This document shows, piece by piece, positions 18,904-26,943 of a stretch of 64,000 nucleotides of DNA. Source of the DNA: Pseudoxanthomonas composti (GTDB lineage: Bacteria; Pseudomonadota; Gammaproteobacteria; Xanthomonadales; Xanthomonadaceae); NCBI RefSeq assembly GCF_004122095.1, contig NZ_SAWZ01000013.1:1-64000 (forward strand). The letters are read 5' to 3'. How positions within the stretch are numbered: position 1 is the stretch's first letter; each line of letters starts with the position of its first letter. The notes beneath the pieces are model-generated. The model worked only from the letters and a program-made list of their open reading frames with translations, searched no databases and was not told where the DNA came from. Position numbers and translations under genes: made by a program.

Positions 18904-19932
18904 ATGGATGAGGAAGTACAGACACGCGGCGTGCTGGTCATCGGCGGATCGGCCGGCGCGGTGCCGCCACTGCGCATGCTGCTGGACGGGCTGGGACCGG
19001 ACCTGAAACAGCCGGTGATCGTGCTGCTGCACATGCCGGCAAACGGAATGGGCATTCTGTCCACGGTCACCGCGGCCTCGCCGCATCTGCCGGTCAGTGC
19101 GGCCATCGAGGGCATCGCGCCGGAGCCTGGGCATGTCTACGTGGCCACGCCCGACCGTCACCTGTTGCTGGTCGATGGACGGTTTCGCCTGGGCAATGGC
19201 CCGCGCGAGAATCTTGCGCGCCCGGCGATCGACCCGCTGTTCCGCTCCGTCGCGGTCAGCTACGGCCCGCGCGCGGTGGCCGTGCTGCTGTCGGGCATGC
19301 TGGACGACGGTGTCTCCGGCCTGGACGCGATCAAGCGCTGCGGCGGCGTGGCCGTGGCCCAGGATCCGGCCGACGCCCTGGCGCCGGGCATGCCGGCAGC
19401 GGCCGTGGCCAAGATCGCCTCGCTGGATCTGGTCGCACGCGCCGAGGCGATGCCGGCCCTGCTGCAGGACCTGCTGGACGAGCCCGCCGGGTGGCCGGTA
19501 CAGGTACCGGAGGACATCATGCTGGAAGTCAGCATCGCCGCTGGCGACATCGGCAACACCAAGCAGCTCGGCCCCTGCGTGCGTCCCTCCAGCATGACCT
19601 GTCCGGCCTGCGGCGGGGTCATGTCGGAAATGACCGGGCAGATCCCGCTGCGCTATCGCTGTCAGGTCGGCCACGCCATGACCGCCGAGTACATGGCCAG
19701 CAAGCAGGAAGACGCCGTGGATGAGGCCATCCGCGTCGCGCTCCGGGTGATCGAGGAGCGCGCCCAGCTGGTGAGCAGGATGGCCGAGGAGAACCGCGTG
19801 GCCGGACGGGTGGCATTGACCGAGTCCTATGAGCAACGCGCCGAGGAATACCGCCGCTACGCCGAAACCTTGCGCGTGGCGGTGCTGAGTTCGCTCAAGG
19901 CCCCCGAGGAACGCCAACCGGAACCCGGCTGA
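18904..19932 (+). CDS. cheB: Stand-alone CheB-type methylesterase with C-terminal Cys motif
   Basis: A 342-residue cytoplasmic protein whose first 190 residues form a CheB methylesterase domain without a receiver. The catalytic Ser is in VIGGSAGAV (residue 16), the His in LLHMPAN (about 43) and the Asp in LLSGMLDDGV (about 138). The typical GHVYVATPDRHLLL is also present. The C-terminal part has CPACGG and YRCQVGH, a possible zinc site (three Cys and one His), followed by a helical tail. Without a receiver the esterase cannot be switched by CheA-type phosphorylation in the usual way. The next gene (60 bp away, same strand) is a pseudo-CheB/CheR protein, so the pair probably works together as an alternative methylation module. 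Confidence 0.88.
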   Translation: MDEEVQTRGVLVIGGSAGAVPPLRMLLDGLGPDLKQPVIVLLHMPANGMGILSTVTAASPHLPVSAAIEGIAPEPGHVYVATPDRHLLLVDGRFRLGNGPRENLARPAIDPLFRSVAVSYGPRAVAVLLSGMLDDGVSGLDAIKRCGGVAVAQDPADALAPGMPAAAVAKIASLDLVARAEAMPALLQDLLDEPAGWPVQVPEDIMLEVSIAAGDIGNTKQLGPCVRPSSMTCPACGGVMSEMTGQIPLRYRCQVGHAMTAEYMASKQEDAVDEAIRVALRVIEERAQLVSRMAEENRVAGRVALTESYEQRAEEYRRYAETLRVAVLSSLKAPEERQPEPG

Positions 19933-19992
19933 GCATGGCCGCGTGCCGGGCTTATCGGCGATCATGCGCGTTCGCATCCGAAGACCCACGCC

Positions 19993-22902
19993 ATGACCTC
20001 TCCGATCCTGCCCGAACACCCGCCCGAAGGCGCCGACATGGGGCTGCTGCTGGTGGTGATCGCCTCGGGCAAGGACCTGCAACAGCGGGTGCGCGATCTG
20101 TCTTCCATCCCTGCCGATCCGCGCATGTGCGTGGTGCTGGTGGTGCACGACCACGCCGAGGGCGACGACAGCGCGCGGCTGACGGCCCTGGATCAATCCG
20201 GGCACCACGCGCAGATCCCGCGCGATGGCGCGCGGATCGTTCCGGGCACGTGGTTCCTGGCGCCCTCGCAGATGGTGGTCTCGCTGGAGCAGGACCGCTT
20301 CCGCCTGCGCCTGGACCAGCGCACGCCGGGCGAACGCGGGGTGATCGATACCTTGCTGGTCTCCGCCGCCCAGGCCTGGGGACGCTTTGCCGCCTGCCTG
20401 ATGCTGGGCGAGATCGGCGACGGCGACGGCGCGCTGGGCGTGACCACGATCAAGGACTTCGGCGGCCTGACCCTGGCCACGGCCGACCCGGCGCAGGTCG
20501 CCAGCGACCCCTCCCCGGCCGAATCGGCGGCCCTGGTCGATGAGCTGCTGCCCGCCGCGGCCGTCGGTGCCAGGCTCACGGCCTATCTGCGTCACCTGTT
20601 CGGCAATGACGCCATTGCACCGGAGAGCGCGGTCGAACTGCAGAGCCTCAACCAGATCGCCACCATCCTGCGCTCGGCCACTGGCCACGACTTCCACGGA
20701 TACAAGCGCGCCACCTTCCTGCGCCGGGTGCAGCGGCGCATGCAGGTGGTGCAGGCCTCGCAGCTGGAGGCATATCTGGAGATCCTGCGCAGCCGGCCGG
20801 AAGAGGCGCAGCGGCTGTTCAACGACCTGCTGATCGGCGTGACCCAGTTTTTCCGCGACCAGAAGGAGTTCGATTTCCTGCAAAAGGTCATCGTGCCGCG
20901 CATGTTCGAGGGCAAGACCGCCCAGGACCAGATCCGCGTCTGGGTGCTGGGCTGCTCTACCGGCGAGGAGGCCTATTCCATCGGCATCCTGCTGCGGGAA
21001 TTCGCCGAAACGCTGGATGCGCCGCCGCACCTGCAGATCTTCGCCAGCGACATCGACGGGCGCGCGCTGGCCATGGCGCGGGTCGGCCGCTATCCGCTGG
21101 GCATCGCTGCGGACATCGCCCCGGAGCGGCTGGCGCGCTGGTTCGTCAAGGAAGCCGATACCTACCGGGTGGTGCGCGAGCTGCGCGAGATGTGCATCTT
21201 TTCCCAGCACAGCATCGTCAAGGACCCGCCCTTCTCCAAGCTGGACCTGGTGTCCTGCCGCAACCTGCTGATCTACCTGGATGCGGACCTGCAGTCGCGG
21301 GTGGTGCCGTTGTTCCATTTCGCGCTCAAGCCGCGCGGCTACCTGTTCCTGGGCAATTCCGAGAACGTCTCGCGGCATGCGCGCCTGTTTTCGCCGGTGG
21401 AACGCAGCTATCGGGTGTTCCATAAGATCGCCTTCGAGGGAAAGATCCATTCGGACTTCCCGCTGGCGGCCGCGCTCCAGGCGCCCCCGGCCACCCAGCC
21501 GGCGCTGCGTCCTGCCGTGCCCAGCCATGGCCTGGTCCGGCTGGGCGAGCGGATCGCCGAGCGGCACGCACCGGCCTATGCCGTCATCGACGAGCAGTTC
21601 GATGTGCTGCACTTCTCCTCCCAGGTCGGGCGCTTCATCCACCCCAACAGCGGGACGCCCAGCCTGAACCTGCTCAACCTGGCCCATCGCGACCTCAGGC
21701 TCGACCTGCGCAGCGCCCTGGACAAGGCCAGCCTGGAGCAGCGGCCGGTGCGGCTGAGCGCGGCCATGGCCCATGGGGAGGTCAGGACGGGGGTGGAGAT
21801 CATCGTCGAGCCCACGGCCGATCCCCAGCAAAGCTCCCGGGGATACGTGGTGCTCTTCAAGGAGCTCGCCACCGCGCCGACCGCGCCGATGCCCGCCGAC
21901 GAGGCCCTGGCCACGCGCGATGAGCACGTGCGCGCCCTGGAGCACGAACTGCGCGTGACCCGCGAGCGCCTGCAGGCCATGATCGAGGAACTGGAAAGCA
22001 CCAACGAGGAACTCAAATCCTCCAACGAGGAATACCAGTCCCTCAACGAGGAGCTGCAGAGCGCCAACGAGGAGCTTGAGACTTCCAAGGAGGAGCTGCA
22101 GTCGGTCAACGAGGAAGTCACCACGGTCAACGGCGAGCTGGGGCATCGCGTGCAGGAGCTGGCGCAGGCCAACAGCGACCTGAAGAATCTGTTCGAGAGC
22201 ACGCAGATCGCCACCGTGTTCCTGGACAACGAGCTTCGCGTCACCAACTTCACGCCCGCGGTGACCGACATCCTGCCGCTGGTGGAAGGCGACCTGCATC
22301 GCCCGATCGCGCACCTCAAGTGCCGCCTCGCCTACGACGAGCTGCAGGACGATGTGCGCCGCGTCATCCGCACCCTGGCCTCGGTGGAACGCGAAGTGGA
22401 GGACCCGGCCACGGCCGAGCGCTACATCGTGCGCGTGCTGCCCTACCGCAGCGTGGACAACTTCATCGGCGGCGCGGTGGTGACCTTCACCGACATCACC
22501 CAGGTCGTGCAGGCCCAGCGCGCGCTGCGCGACAGCGAGACCCGGCTGCGGACGCTGGTGGAAGGCATCCCGCAGCTGGTCTGGCGCTCGCTGGACCAGG
22601 GCAGCTGGACCTGGTCCAGCCCGCAATGGGCGGCCTGGACCGGTCAGCAACCCAGCGAAAGCGCGGGCCTGGGGTGGCTGGCGGCGATCCACCCCGAAGA
22701 CCGCGCGGCCACGCACGCGGCCTGGACCGCGGCCAACGAACTGGGCGTGCTCGAGGTGGAGCACCGCATCGGCAACCGGCAACGGCAGGCCTATCGCTGG
22801 TTCCACACGCGCGGACTGCCGGTACGCGATGAGCGCGGCAACGTCAGCGAGTGGCTGGGTACGTCCACCGATATCGACGAGCTGCGCCGGCCACGCCCGT
22901 AG
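19993..22902 (+). CDS. Degenerate CheB / CheR methyltransferase / PAS signalling protein
   Basis: A 969-residue protein. Residues about 15-173 align with a CheB esterase (ARIVPGTWFLAPSQMVVSL; GDGDGALGVTTIKDFGGLTL), but the nucleophile loop reads VVIASGKDL and the His loop VVHDHAEG, so the catalytic Ser and His pattern is lost. CheR follows (about 210-480), with VWVLGCSTGEEAYS for SAM binding, SDIDGRAL and LVSCRNLLIYLD. Then comes a PAS-like region and a Glu/Asn-rich coiled coil (about 655-725, repeats like NEEL-SSNEE). Two more PAS domains cover about 733-838 and 850-966. There is no kinase or GGDEF output. This resembles known CheB-CheR-PAS proteins with the esterase inactivated, next to an intact CheB. 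Confidence 0.88.
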   Translation: MTSPILPEHPPEGADMGLLLVVIASGKDLQQRVRDLSSIPADPRMCVVLVVHDHAEGDDSARLTALDQSGHHAQIPRDGARIVPGTWFLAPSQMVVSLEQDRFRLRLDQRTPGERGVIDTLLVSAAQAWGRFAACLMLGEIGDGDGALGVTTIKDFGGLTLATADPAQVASDPSPAESAALVDELLPAAAVGARLTAYLRHLFGNDAIAPESAVELQSLNQIATILRSATGHDFHGYKRATFLRRVQRRMQVVQASQLEAYLEILRSRPEEAQRLFNDLLIGVTQFFRDQKEFDFLQKVIVPRMFEGKTAQDQIRVWVLGCSTGEEAYSIGILLREFAETLDAPPHLQIFASDIDGRALAMARVGRYPLGIAADIAPERLARWFVKEADTYRVVRELREMCIFSQHSIVKDPPFSKLDLVSCRNLLIYLDADLQSRVVPLFHFALKPRGYLFLGNSENVSRHARLFSPVERSYRVFHKIAFEGKIHSDFPLAAALQAPPATQPALRPAVPSHGLVRLGERIAERHAPAYAVIDEQFDVLHFSSQVGRFIHPNSGTPSLNLLNLAHRDLRLDLRSALDKASLEQRPVRLSAAMAHGEVRTGVEIIVEPTADPQQSSRGYVVLFKELATAPTAPMPADEALATRDEHVRALEHELRVTRERLQAMIEELESTNEELKSSNEEYQSLNEELQSANEELETSKEELQSVNEEVTTVNGELGHRVQELAQANSDLKNLFESTQIATVFLDNELRVTNFTPAVTDILPLVEGDLHRPIAHLKCRLAYDELQDDVRRVIRTLASVEREVEDPATAERYIVRVLPYRSVDNFIGGAVVTFTDITQVVQAQRALRDSETRLRTLVEGIPQLVWRSLDQGSWTWSSPQWAAWTGQQPSESAGLGWLAAIHPEDRAATHAAWTAANELGVLEVEHRIGNRQRQAYRWFHTRGLPVRDERGNVSEWLGTSTDIDELRRPRP

Positions 22903-22918
22903 GCGCGGCCTGGCCCGG

Positions 22919-23467
22919 TCATGGGGGGAAGGACAGCGCCACACGCTTGTCCACCGGCAGCCAGTCCAGCCGCAAATGCTTCCAGGCCTCCACCCCGTCC
23001 AGCTCCAGCCACTGCCTGGGCGTCATTTCGGACAGGTGCAGGGGAAGCGGCGATCCGGTGCCCAGCTGCGGCCGGGAAATGAGCAGGCACCACGGCTGCA
23101 TGCGGTCGGCGACACGGGTGACCATGCGAATGCCCGCCAGGTACAGCACCGGCCGCCCGACCACGTGCCAGTACAGCGGCCGCATCGTGGACGGGTCGCG
23201 CGATTGCAGGGCCATGCAGGGCAGCAGGCAACGCTGGGTTTCCCACAGCGCGCGCTGCACACCGCCCAGGGCGCCAGCATCCACGGTGAGTTCCGGGCGC
23301 TTGCCGGGAGGCAGGGACGGATCGCCCAGCAGCGCCGATTCCACTGAGAGCGCAGCCCCGTTCTGCACCAAGGTGATCGCCTGGCGTTGCGGGGGAACGT
23401 CGTCGTCGTATTCGGCACCGGACGCCTGGCCGGCGCGTGGCCCAGGCTGCAGGACGCGCTCAAGCAT
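22919..23467 (-). CDS. SRAP/YedK-like protein without the catalytic N-terminal Cys
   Basis: A 182-residue protein (ATG 23467; an in-frame TTG at 23590 would add 41 residues). The second half follows the order of SOS-response-associated peptidase (SRAP/HMCES/YedK) landmarks: RCLLPCMALQSR where SRAP has RCLVPADGFYEW, then GRPVLYLAGI for the LAGLW strand, then PLHLSEMTPRQWLEL for the HDRMP...W segment. The invariant MCGR start that forms the thiazolidine with abasic DNA is absent from both possible starts, and the active-site HDRMP His lies in a rewritten context. DNA binding without crosslinking, or a different role, is possible. It is convergent with the CheR gene (16 bp between stops). Confidence 0.55.
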   Translation of the reverse strand: MLERVLQPGPRAGQASGAEYDDDVPPQRQAITLVQNGAALSVESALLGDPSLPPGKRPELTVDAGALGGVQRALWETQRCLLPCMALQSRDPSTMRPLYWHVVGRPVLYLAGIRMVTRVADRMQPWCLLISRPQLGTGSPLPLHLSEMTPRQWLELDGVEAWKHLRLDWLPVDKRVALSFPP

Positions 23468-23995
23468 TGGCCTGCCCCATGCGTCCGCGATGGCTACGAT
23501 CCGGTCGACAGCAGGCGCCTTGTGCGGGACGCGTCGGACGGGCTGGCTGCATGCGCGAGCGGGGCTCGGCTGAGCGTCCGCGCTGGCCAATCACTTCACG
23601 CGAGCGGCCACACCTGCGCAGCCGCTGTCCGAGCGCCGCCATCGTCCGCCGCGCACGGCCTGCCAACGCACTCCCGTCTCCTCTGCCTCGCAACCGCTGC
23701 GCGGCGAGCACGGCATCGATCCGGGCCATCTGTTCTTCAAGCCGGTGACAGGGCTCCGGCGCTGGGTCGATCACAACTTGCAAGCCCGATCATCTCCTTG
23801 GGGGACCTAGGCATAGCCCGCGCGAATCAAGGCGGCAACGCGCGCACAGCGCTCCTGTGGGCGCCGTTTCGATTTGTAGACAGGCGTCGCAGTTCCACCG
23901 GCCAGGTAGGCATACCCACGCATTTCCTGCGGGCATATCAAACCCAAATTGCCGCATTCGATGCGATGATTCACGTTTCAACGAGGGCCTGCGCG
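23468..23995. other. Gap between the divergent SRAP-like and Fic-like genes
   Basis: About 530 bp. The SRAP-like frame stays open to a TTG at 23590. A second open minus-strand frame (TTG 23783 down to 23460) encodes an Arg/Ala-rich peptide with no ribosome binding site, and I do not call it a gene. The stretch 23790-23990 is less GC-rich and probably holds the Fic promoter, but no clear -35/-10 pair is visible. Confidence 0.4.
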
Positions 23996-25063
23996 ATGCA
24001 CGCGCGAACGCAGATCTGGGAACTTATGGGCTGGCCGCACCTGCGCTACGACGCGGCGGCCCTGCACGAAATCTGCGCCGAAACCGAGTACGCGCTGGGC
24101 ATCGTGAGCGGCCGCACCGCCGAACTGCCGGCCGGCACCTACGCGCAGCTCAAGCAGGCGGCCGAAGCCGAGGAAATTGTTCGCACGGCCTGGCTCAGCG
24201 GTCAGTCGATCGAACGCGCCGCGGCCCTGAGCGCCGTGGCGGATGCCGATGGCGCCGGTGGCGCCGCCGACGAACGGGCGATCGGGCTTGCCCAGGTGCT
24301 GCGCGAATGCGCGGGCGTCGGACTGCTGAGCCTGACACGCCTGCGGGCCTGGCACGCGGACTTGTTTCCGTCCGGATTCGACGGTGGCAGGCAGATCCGG
24401 CCTGGGCGTTGGCGCAGCGGCGTCGCCTCGGCGGGGCCGGCGATGTCCTGGCCAGGCCCGCCCGCCGAGCGCCTCGTCGGTGAGCTGGAAATCTTTCTGA
24501 AGTGGCTCGAGCTGGATCAATCCGACCACTACCTGGTCAAGGCCGCGCTGGCCCACATCTGGTTCCTGGCCTTGAGCCCTTTCCAGTGCGGCAATGCGCG
24601 CCTGGCGCGGATGGTCTCCAGGCGTGTCCTGGTAGGCCGCCGCGCGGCGCCGCTCGCGCTGTGCAGCCTGTCGGCGCAGTTCGCGCGCGACCGCGCAGGC
24701 TATGTGGAAGCGGTGGAGATCGCGCGCACCGGCGACCTGGACCTGACCCACTGGGTGGGCTGGTTCTGCCATCAGGTGCAGCGCGCGGCGATGCATGCGG
24801 AGGTCAACGTCGCCCGCGAGACCTCGGCCTCGCGCTTCTGGCAGCAATGCGCGGGGTTATCGCTCAACCCGAGGCAGCTGCGCGCGCTCGATCATCTGCA
24901 GCGCCACCCGGATGAGGCACTGCAGAGCAAGCGGTGGGGCCAGCTGCTGGGCGTGTCCAGCGACACCGCCTTGCGCGACCTGACCGAGCTGGCCGCGCAC
25001 GGCTTGCTGCGCAGGCAGGGACGCGCGCGCGCGGTGCGATTCGTGCTGGCGCAGACCCCATAG
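23996..25063 (+). CDS. Fic-like protein with DUF4172 domain and altered Fic motif
   Basis: A 355-residue protein. The N-terminus (IWELMGWPHLRYDAAAL, TEYALGIVSG) matches the DUF4172 domain that precedes many Fic domains. The Fic-core helix is recognisable in LALSPFQCGNARLARMV near residue 200, where active AMP-transferases have HPFxDGNGRxxR. Here the catalytic His is Ser, the acidic residue is Cys and the second Gly is Ala. AMPylation by the standard mechanism is therefore unlikely. The C-terminus (about 285-350) is a winged-helix with LLGVSSDTALRDLTELAAHG, suggesting DNA binding. ATG 23996 fits the DUF4172 start; ATG 23966 is an alternative. Confidence 0.78.
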   Translation: MHARTQIWELMGWPHLRYDAAALHEICAETEYALGIVSGRTAELPAGTYAQLKQAAEAEEIVRTAWLSGQSIERAAALSAVADADGAGGAADERAIGLAQVLRECAGVGLLSLTRLRAWHADLFPSGFDGGRQIRPGRWRSGVASAGPAMSWPGPPAERLVGELEIFLKWLELDQSDHYLVKAALAHIWFLALSPFQCGNARLARMVSRRVLVGRRAAPLALCSLSAQFARDRAGYVEAVEIARTGDLDLTHWVGWFCHQVQRAAMHAEVNVARETSASRFWQQCAGLSLNPRQLRALDHLQRHPDEALQSKRWGQLLGVSSDTALRDLTELAAHGLLRRQGRARAVRFVLAQTP

Positions 25064-25229
25064 CGTTCACGCTGCCGGCGCAGCTGCGGTGCAGCGCATC
25101 GCAGCCGACCCGTGGGCGATGCCCGTGCACGAATTGCAGTCCGATGGGCGCGCGCTGCCGCGGTCTCACGATCGCTTGATCTTCGCGTGCCTAGGGTCGA
25201 TGCATCCGAAACGCCGAAGGATGATTCGC

Positions 25230-26105
25230 ATGACCCTCCCCGACTTCCCCCGCCCCCCGTTCAAGCCGCAGCCGCAGTCCTTCCCGGGCAAGACCGCGAA
25301 GATGGACCCACGGCCGGATCATGGCGAGGACGGCGCCACACGCTATGTCGGTCATGCGCAGCTCAAGGGCAAGAAGGCCCTGGTCACCGGCGGCGACAGC
25401 GGCATCGGCGCGGCGGTGGTGATCGCCTATGCGCGCGAAGGGGCCGATGTGGCCCTGACCTATCTGCCGGACGAACAGGCCGACGCCGAAGGCATCGCCG
25501 AGGTCGCGCGACAGGCGGGCGTCACGATCGCCCTGCTCCCCTGCGACATCAGCGACCAAGCCCAGGCCGAGGGACTGATCCGCGACACGGTCGAGGCGCT
25601 CGGAGGGCTGGATATCCTGGTCAACAATGCCGGTTACCAGGCGTTCTACGAGAAGTTCGAGGACGTGACCCTGGAGGAGTGGGACAAGACCTTTTCCACC
25701 AATGTGCGTGCCACCTTCAATCTTTCGCGGCTGGCGGTGCCGTACATGCCACGTGGTGGCGCCATCATCAACACCGCCTCGATCAACTCGCTCAAGCCCA
25801 ACAACAACCTGTTCCCCTATGCCGCCACCAAAGGCGCGATCGCCAATCTCACCGTTGGCCTGGCCGGTGCGCTGGCCGAGCGCGGGATCCGCGTGAACGC
25901 GGTGCTTCCCGGGCCGATCTGGACGCCCTTCATCCCCGCCGGCATGTCGGCCGAGGACCAGGAAAGCTTCGGCAGCCAGACGCCCTTCGGTCGTCCCGGG
26001 CAACCGGTGGAGCTGGCCTCCACTTATGTGCTGCTCGCCGCGGACACCAGCAGCTACACCTCTGGGGCGCTGGTCACCATCTCCGGCGGAAACGCGGTCT
26101 TGTGA
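25230..26105 (+). CDS. SDR-family oxidoreductase (YghA-like), paralogue 1
   Basis: NAD(P)-dependent short-chain dehydrogenase, 291 residues, of the group with a roughly 45-residue N-terminal extension (KPQPQSFPGKTAKMDPRPDHGE). Cofactor motif TGGDSGIG is near residue 53, followed by NNAG, catalytic Ser in NTASINS and YAATK for Tyr and Lys. PG-PIWTPF and the C-terminal SGALVTISGG are family-typical. GAAGG lies 9 bases before ATG 25230; ATG 25221, immediately after that GAAGG, is less likely. It shares its layout and many motifs with the SDRs at 33649 and 48883. Substrate unknown. A short GTG-started frame overlaps its stop. Confidence 0.92.
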   Translation: MTLPDFPRPPFKPQPQSFPGKTAKMDPRPDHGEDGATRYVGHAQLKGKKALVTGGDSGIGAAVVIAYAREGADVALTYLPDEQADAEGIAEVARQAGVTIALLPCDISDQAQAEGLIRDTVEALGGLDILVNNAGYQAFYEKFEDVTLEEWDKTFSTNVRATFNLSRLAVPYMPRGGAIINTASINSLKPNNNLFPYAATKGAIANLTVGLAGALAERGIRVNAVLPGPIWTPFIPAGMSAEDQESFGSQTPFGRPGQPVELASTYVLLAADTSSYTSGALVTISGGNAVL

Positions 26106-26407
26106 AGCAGGGGGCGGCCCGACGGGCGCGCTGGCGGCGGCTCTTCGAAGACGCCGTCGTGCCCTGGCGGGTCAGCCACGCACTGGGGCCATTGAAGGCG
26201 CTGTCCTTCCGCACCCAGGTCAAGCCGGTCCTGAAGGCGGCCTGCAAGAGCCATGTCAAAAGCGAGGGATCCCACAAGCGCAGGGGACGCCGGTTCAAGC
26301 GCTATCTGTCCAGGATCGCCTGCGACCTGCCCGACGCGCTCTGCCTGCGCATTGCCCAGGACTGCTGGTCGGACCTGGACCAGCGCGGGTCGCGTTCAGC
26401 GCTGTAG
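26102..26407 (+). CDS. Small basic protein overlapping the SDR stop
   Basis: A 101-residue frame starting with GTG whose second base begins the SDR stop codon (GTGA overlap). The product is basic, with four Cys and a charged segment (SEGSHKRRGRRFKRYLSR), and has no signal peptide or membrane segment. The overlap geometry and sustained coding-like third-position GC favour a real gene translated by coupling. No family is recognisable, and the frame also runs on upstream inside the SDR, which weakens the case. Confidence 0.42.
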   Translation: MKQGAARRARWRRLFEDAVVPWRVSHALGPLKALSFRTQVKPVLKAACKSHVKSEGSHKRRGRRFKRYLSRIACDLPDALCLRIAQDCWSDLDQRGSRSAL

Positions 26408-26542
26408 GCCGTTCCACTTCAAACGAAGCCACTTCTCTGCGGTGAGGAGCTGGATATGCTGGCTTCGTTCCCAGCTTGGGTTTCCCTCGACTGTGCCGCG
26501 CTGGCGCGTGGACTCCCATGCGACTGCCGAGCCACCGCGGAT

Positions 26543-26600
26543 GTGCGGGAGCCGATTCATCGGCGAAGAGGCTTTCACGGTAAAGCTTCTTCGCGGCTGA
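26543..26600. repeat. REP-like element, degenerate copy 2
   Basis: Begins GTGCGGGAGCCGATTCATCG and ends AAGCTTCTTCGCGGCTGA, with the central GAAGAGGCTTTC also seen in the intact copies. The arms match imperfectly because the outer part has diverged. Confidence 0.6.
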
Positions 26601-26680
26601 TGGCCTTAAGCCACCTAGCGCCGCTCCACATGTGGCGAGCGTCATCGACAAGGTGGCCGTCTACGCGCGACCGCGCATTT

Positions 26681-26735
26681 GTGGGAGCCGATTTATCGGT
26701 GAAGGGGCTTTCGCGGGAAGGCTTCTTCGCGTCTG
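26681..26735. repeat. REP-like element, degenerate copy 3
   Basis: Begins GTGGGAGCCGATTTATCG, with centre GGGGCTTTCGCGGGAAGGC and end TTCTTCGCGTCTGA. Same orientation as copy 2 and 80 bp from it. Both share the GAGCCGATT-ATCG variant of the left arm, so they may form a sub-family. Confidence 0.6.
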
Positions 26736-26943
26736 AACTCACAGGAATTAGCGTGGCGTGAAGGCATGCGTTACCGATAGCGTGAATTCGCGGTCGAGCG
26801 TGAAGGCCGGCACCCGGATGGAACAGCGCCGCACTGCGCCCAGCGTTGAGCCACGCCACGGTCGATGGGGATGGCAGTCTCGGATAAACTGCCAGTGCCT
26901 GCCTTGGTGCGACTGGCGCAGGTGCGTTGGACGCCAGCTCCTG

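Larger units (their letters stand above)
26408..26943. other. Intergenic region upstream of the phytochrome gene
   Basis: About 535 bp containing two degenerate REP-like elements (listed separately) and no convincing gene. The phytochrome frame extends into it as far as 26758 but shows no phytochrome similarity there. No clear promoter was found. Confidence 0.5.

Noticed and set aside
18808-22944. A 1378-codon open frame on the minus strand opposite cheB and the CheR protein
   Set aside because: It is the antisense of two well-supported genes, is rich in His, Gln, Arg and Gly as expected from reverse-complemented high-GC codons, and has no domain.
23460-23783. A 107-codon minus-strand gene before the SRAP-like gene
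   Set aside because: TTG start without Shine-Dalgarno, Arg/Ala-rich composition, and it overlaps the SRAP-like start region.
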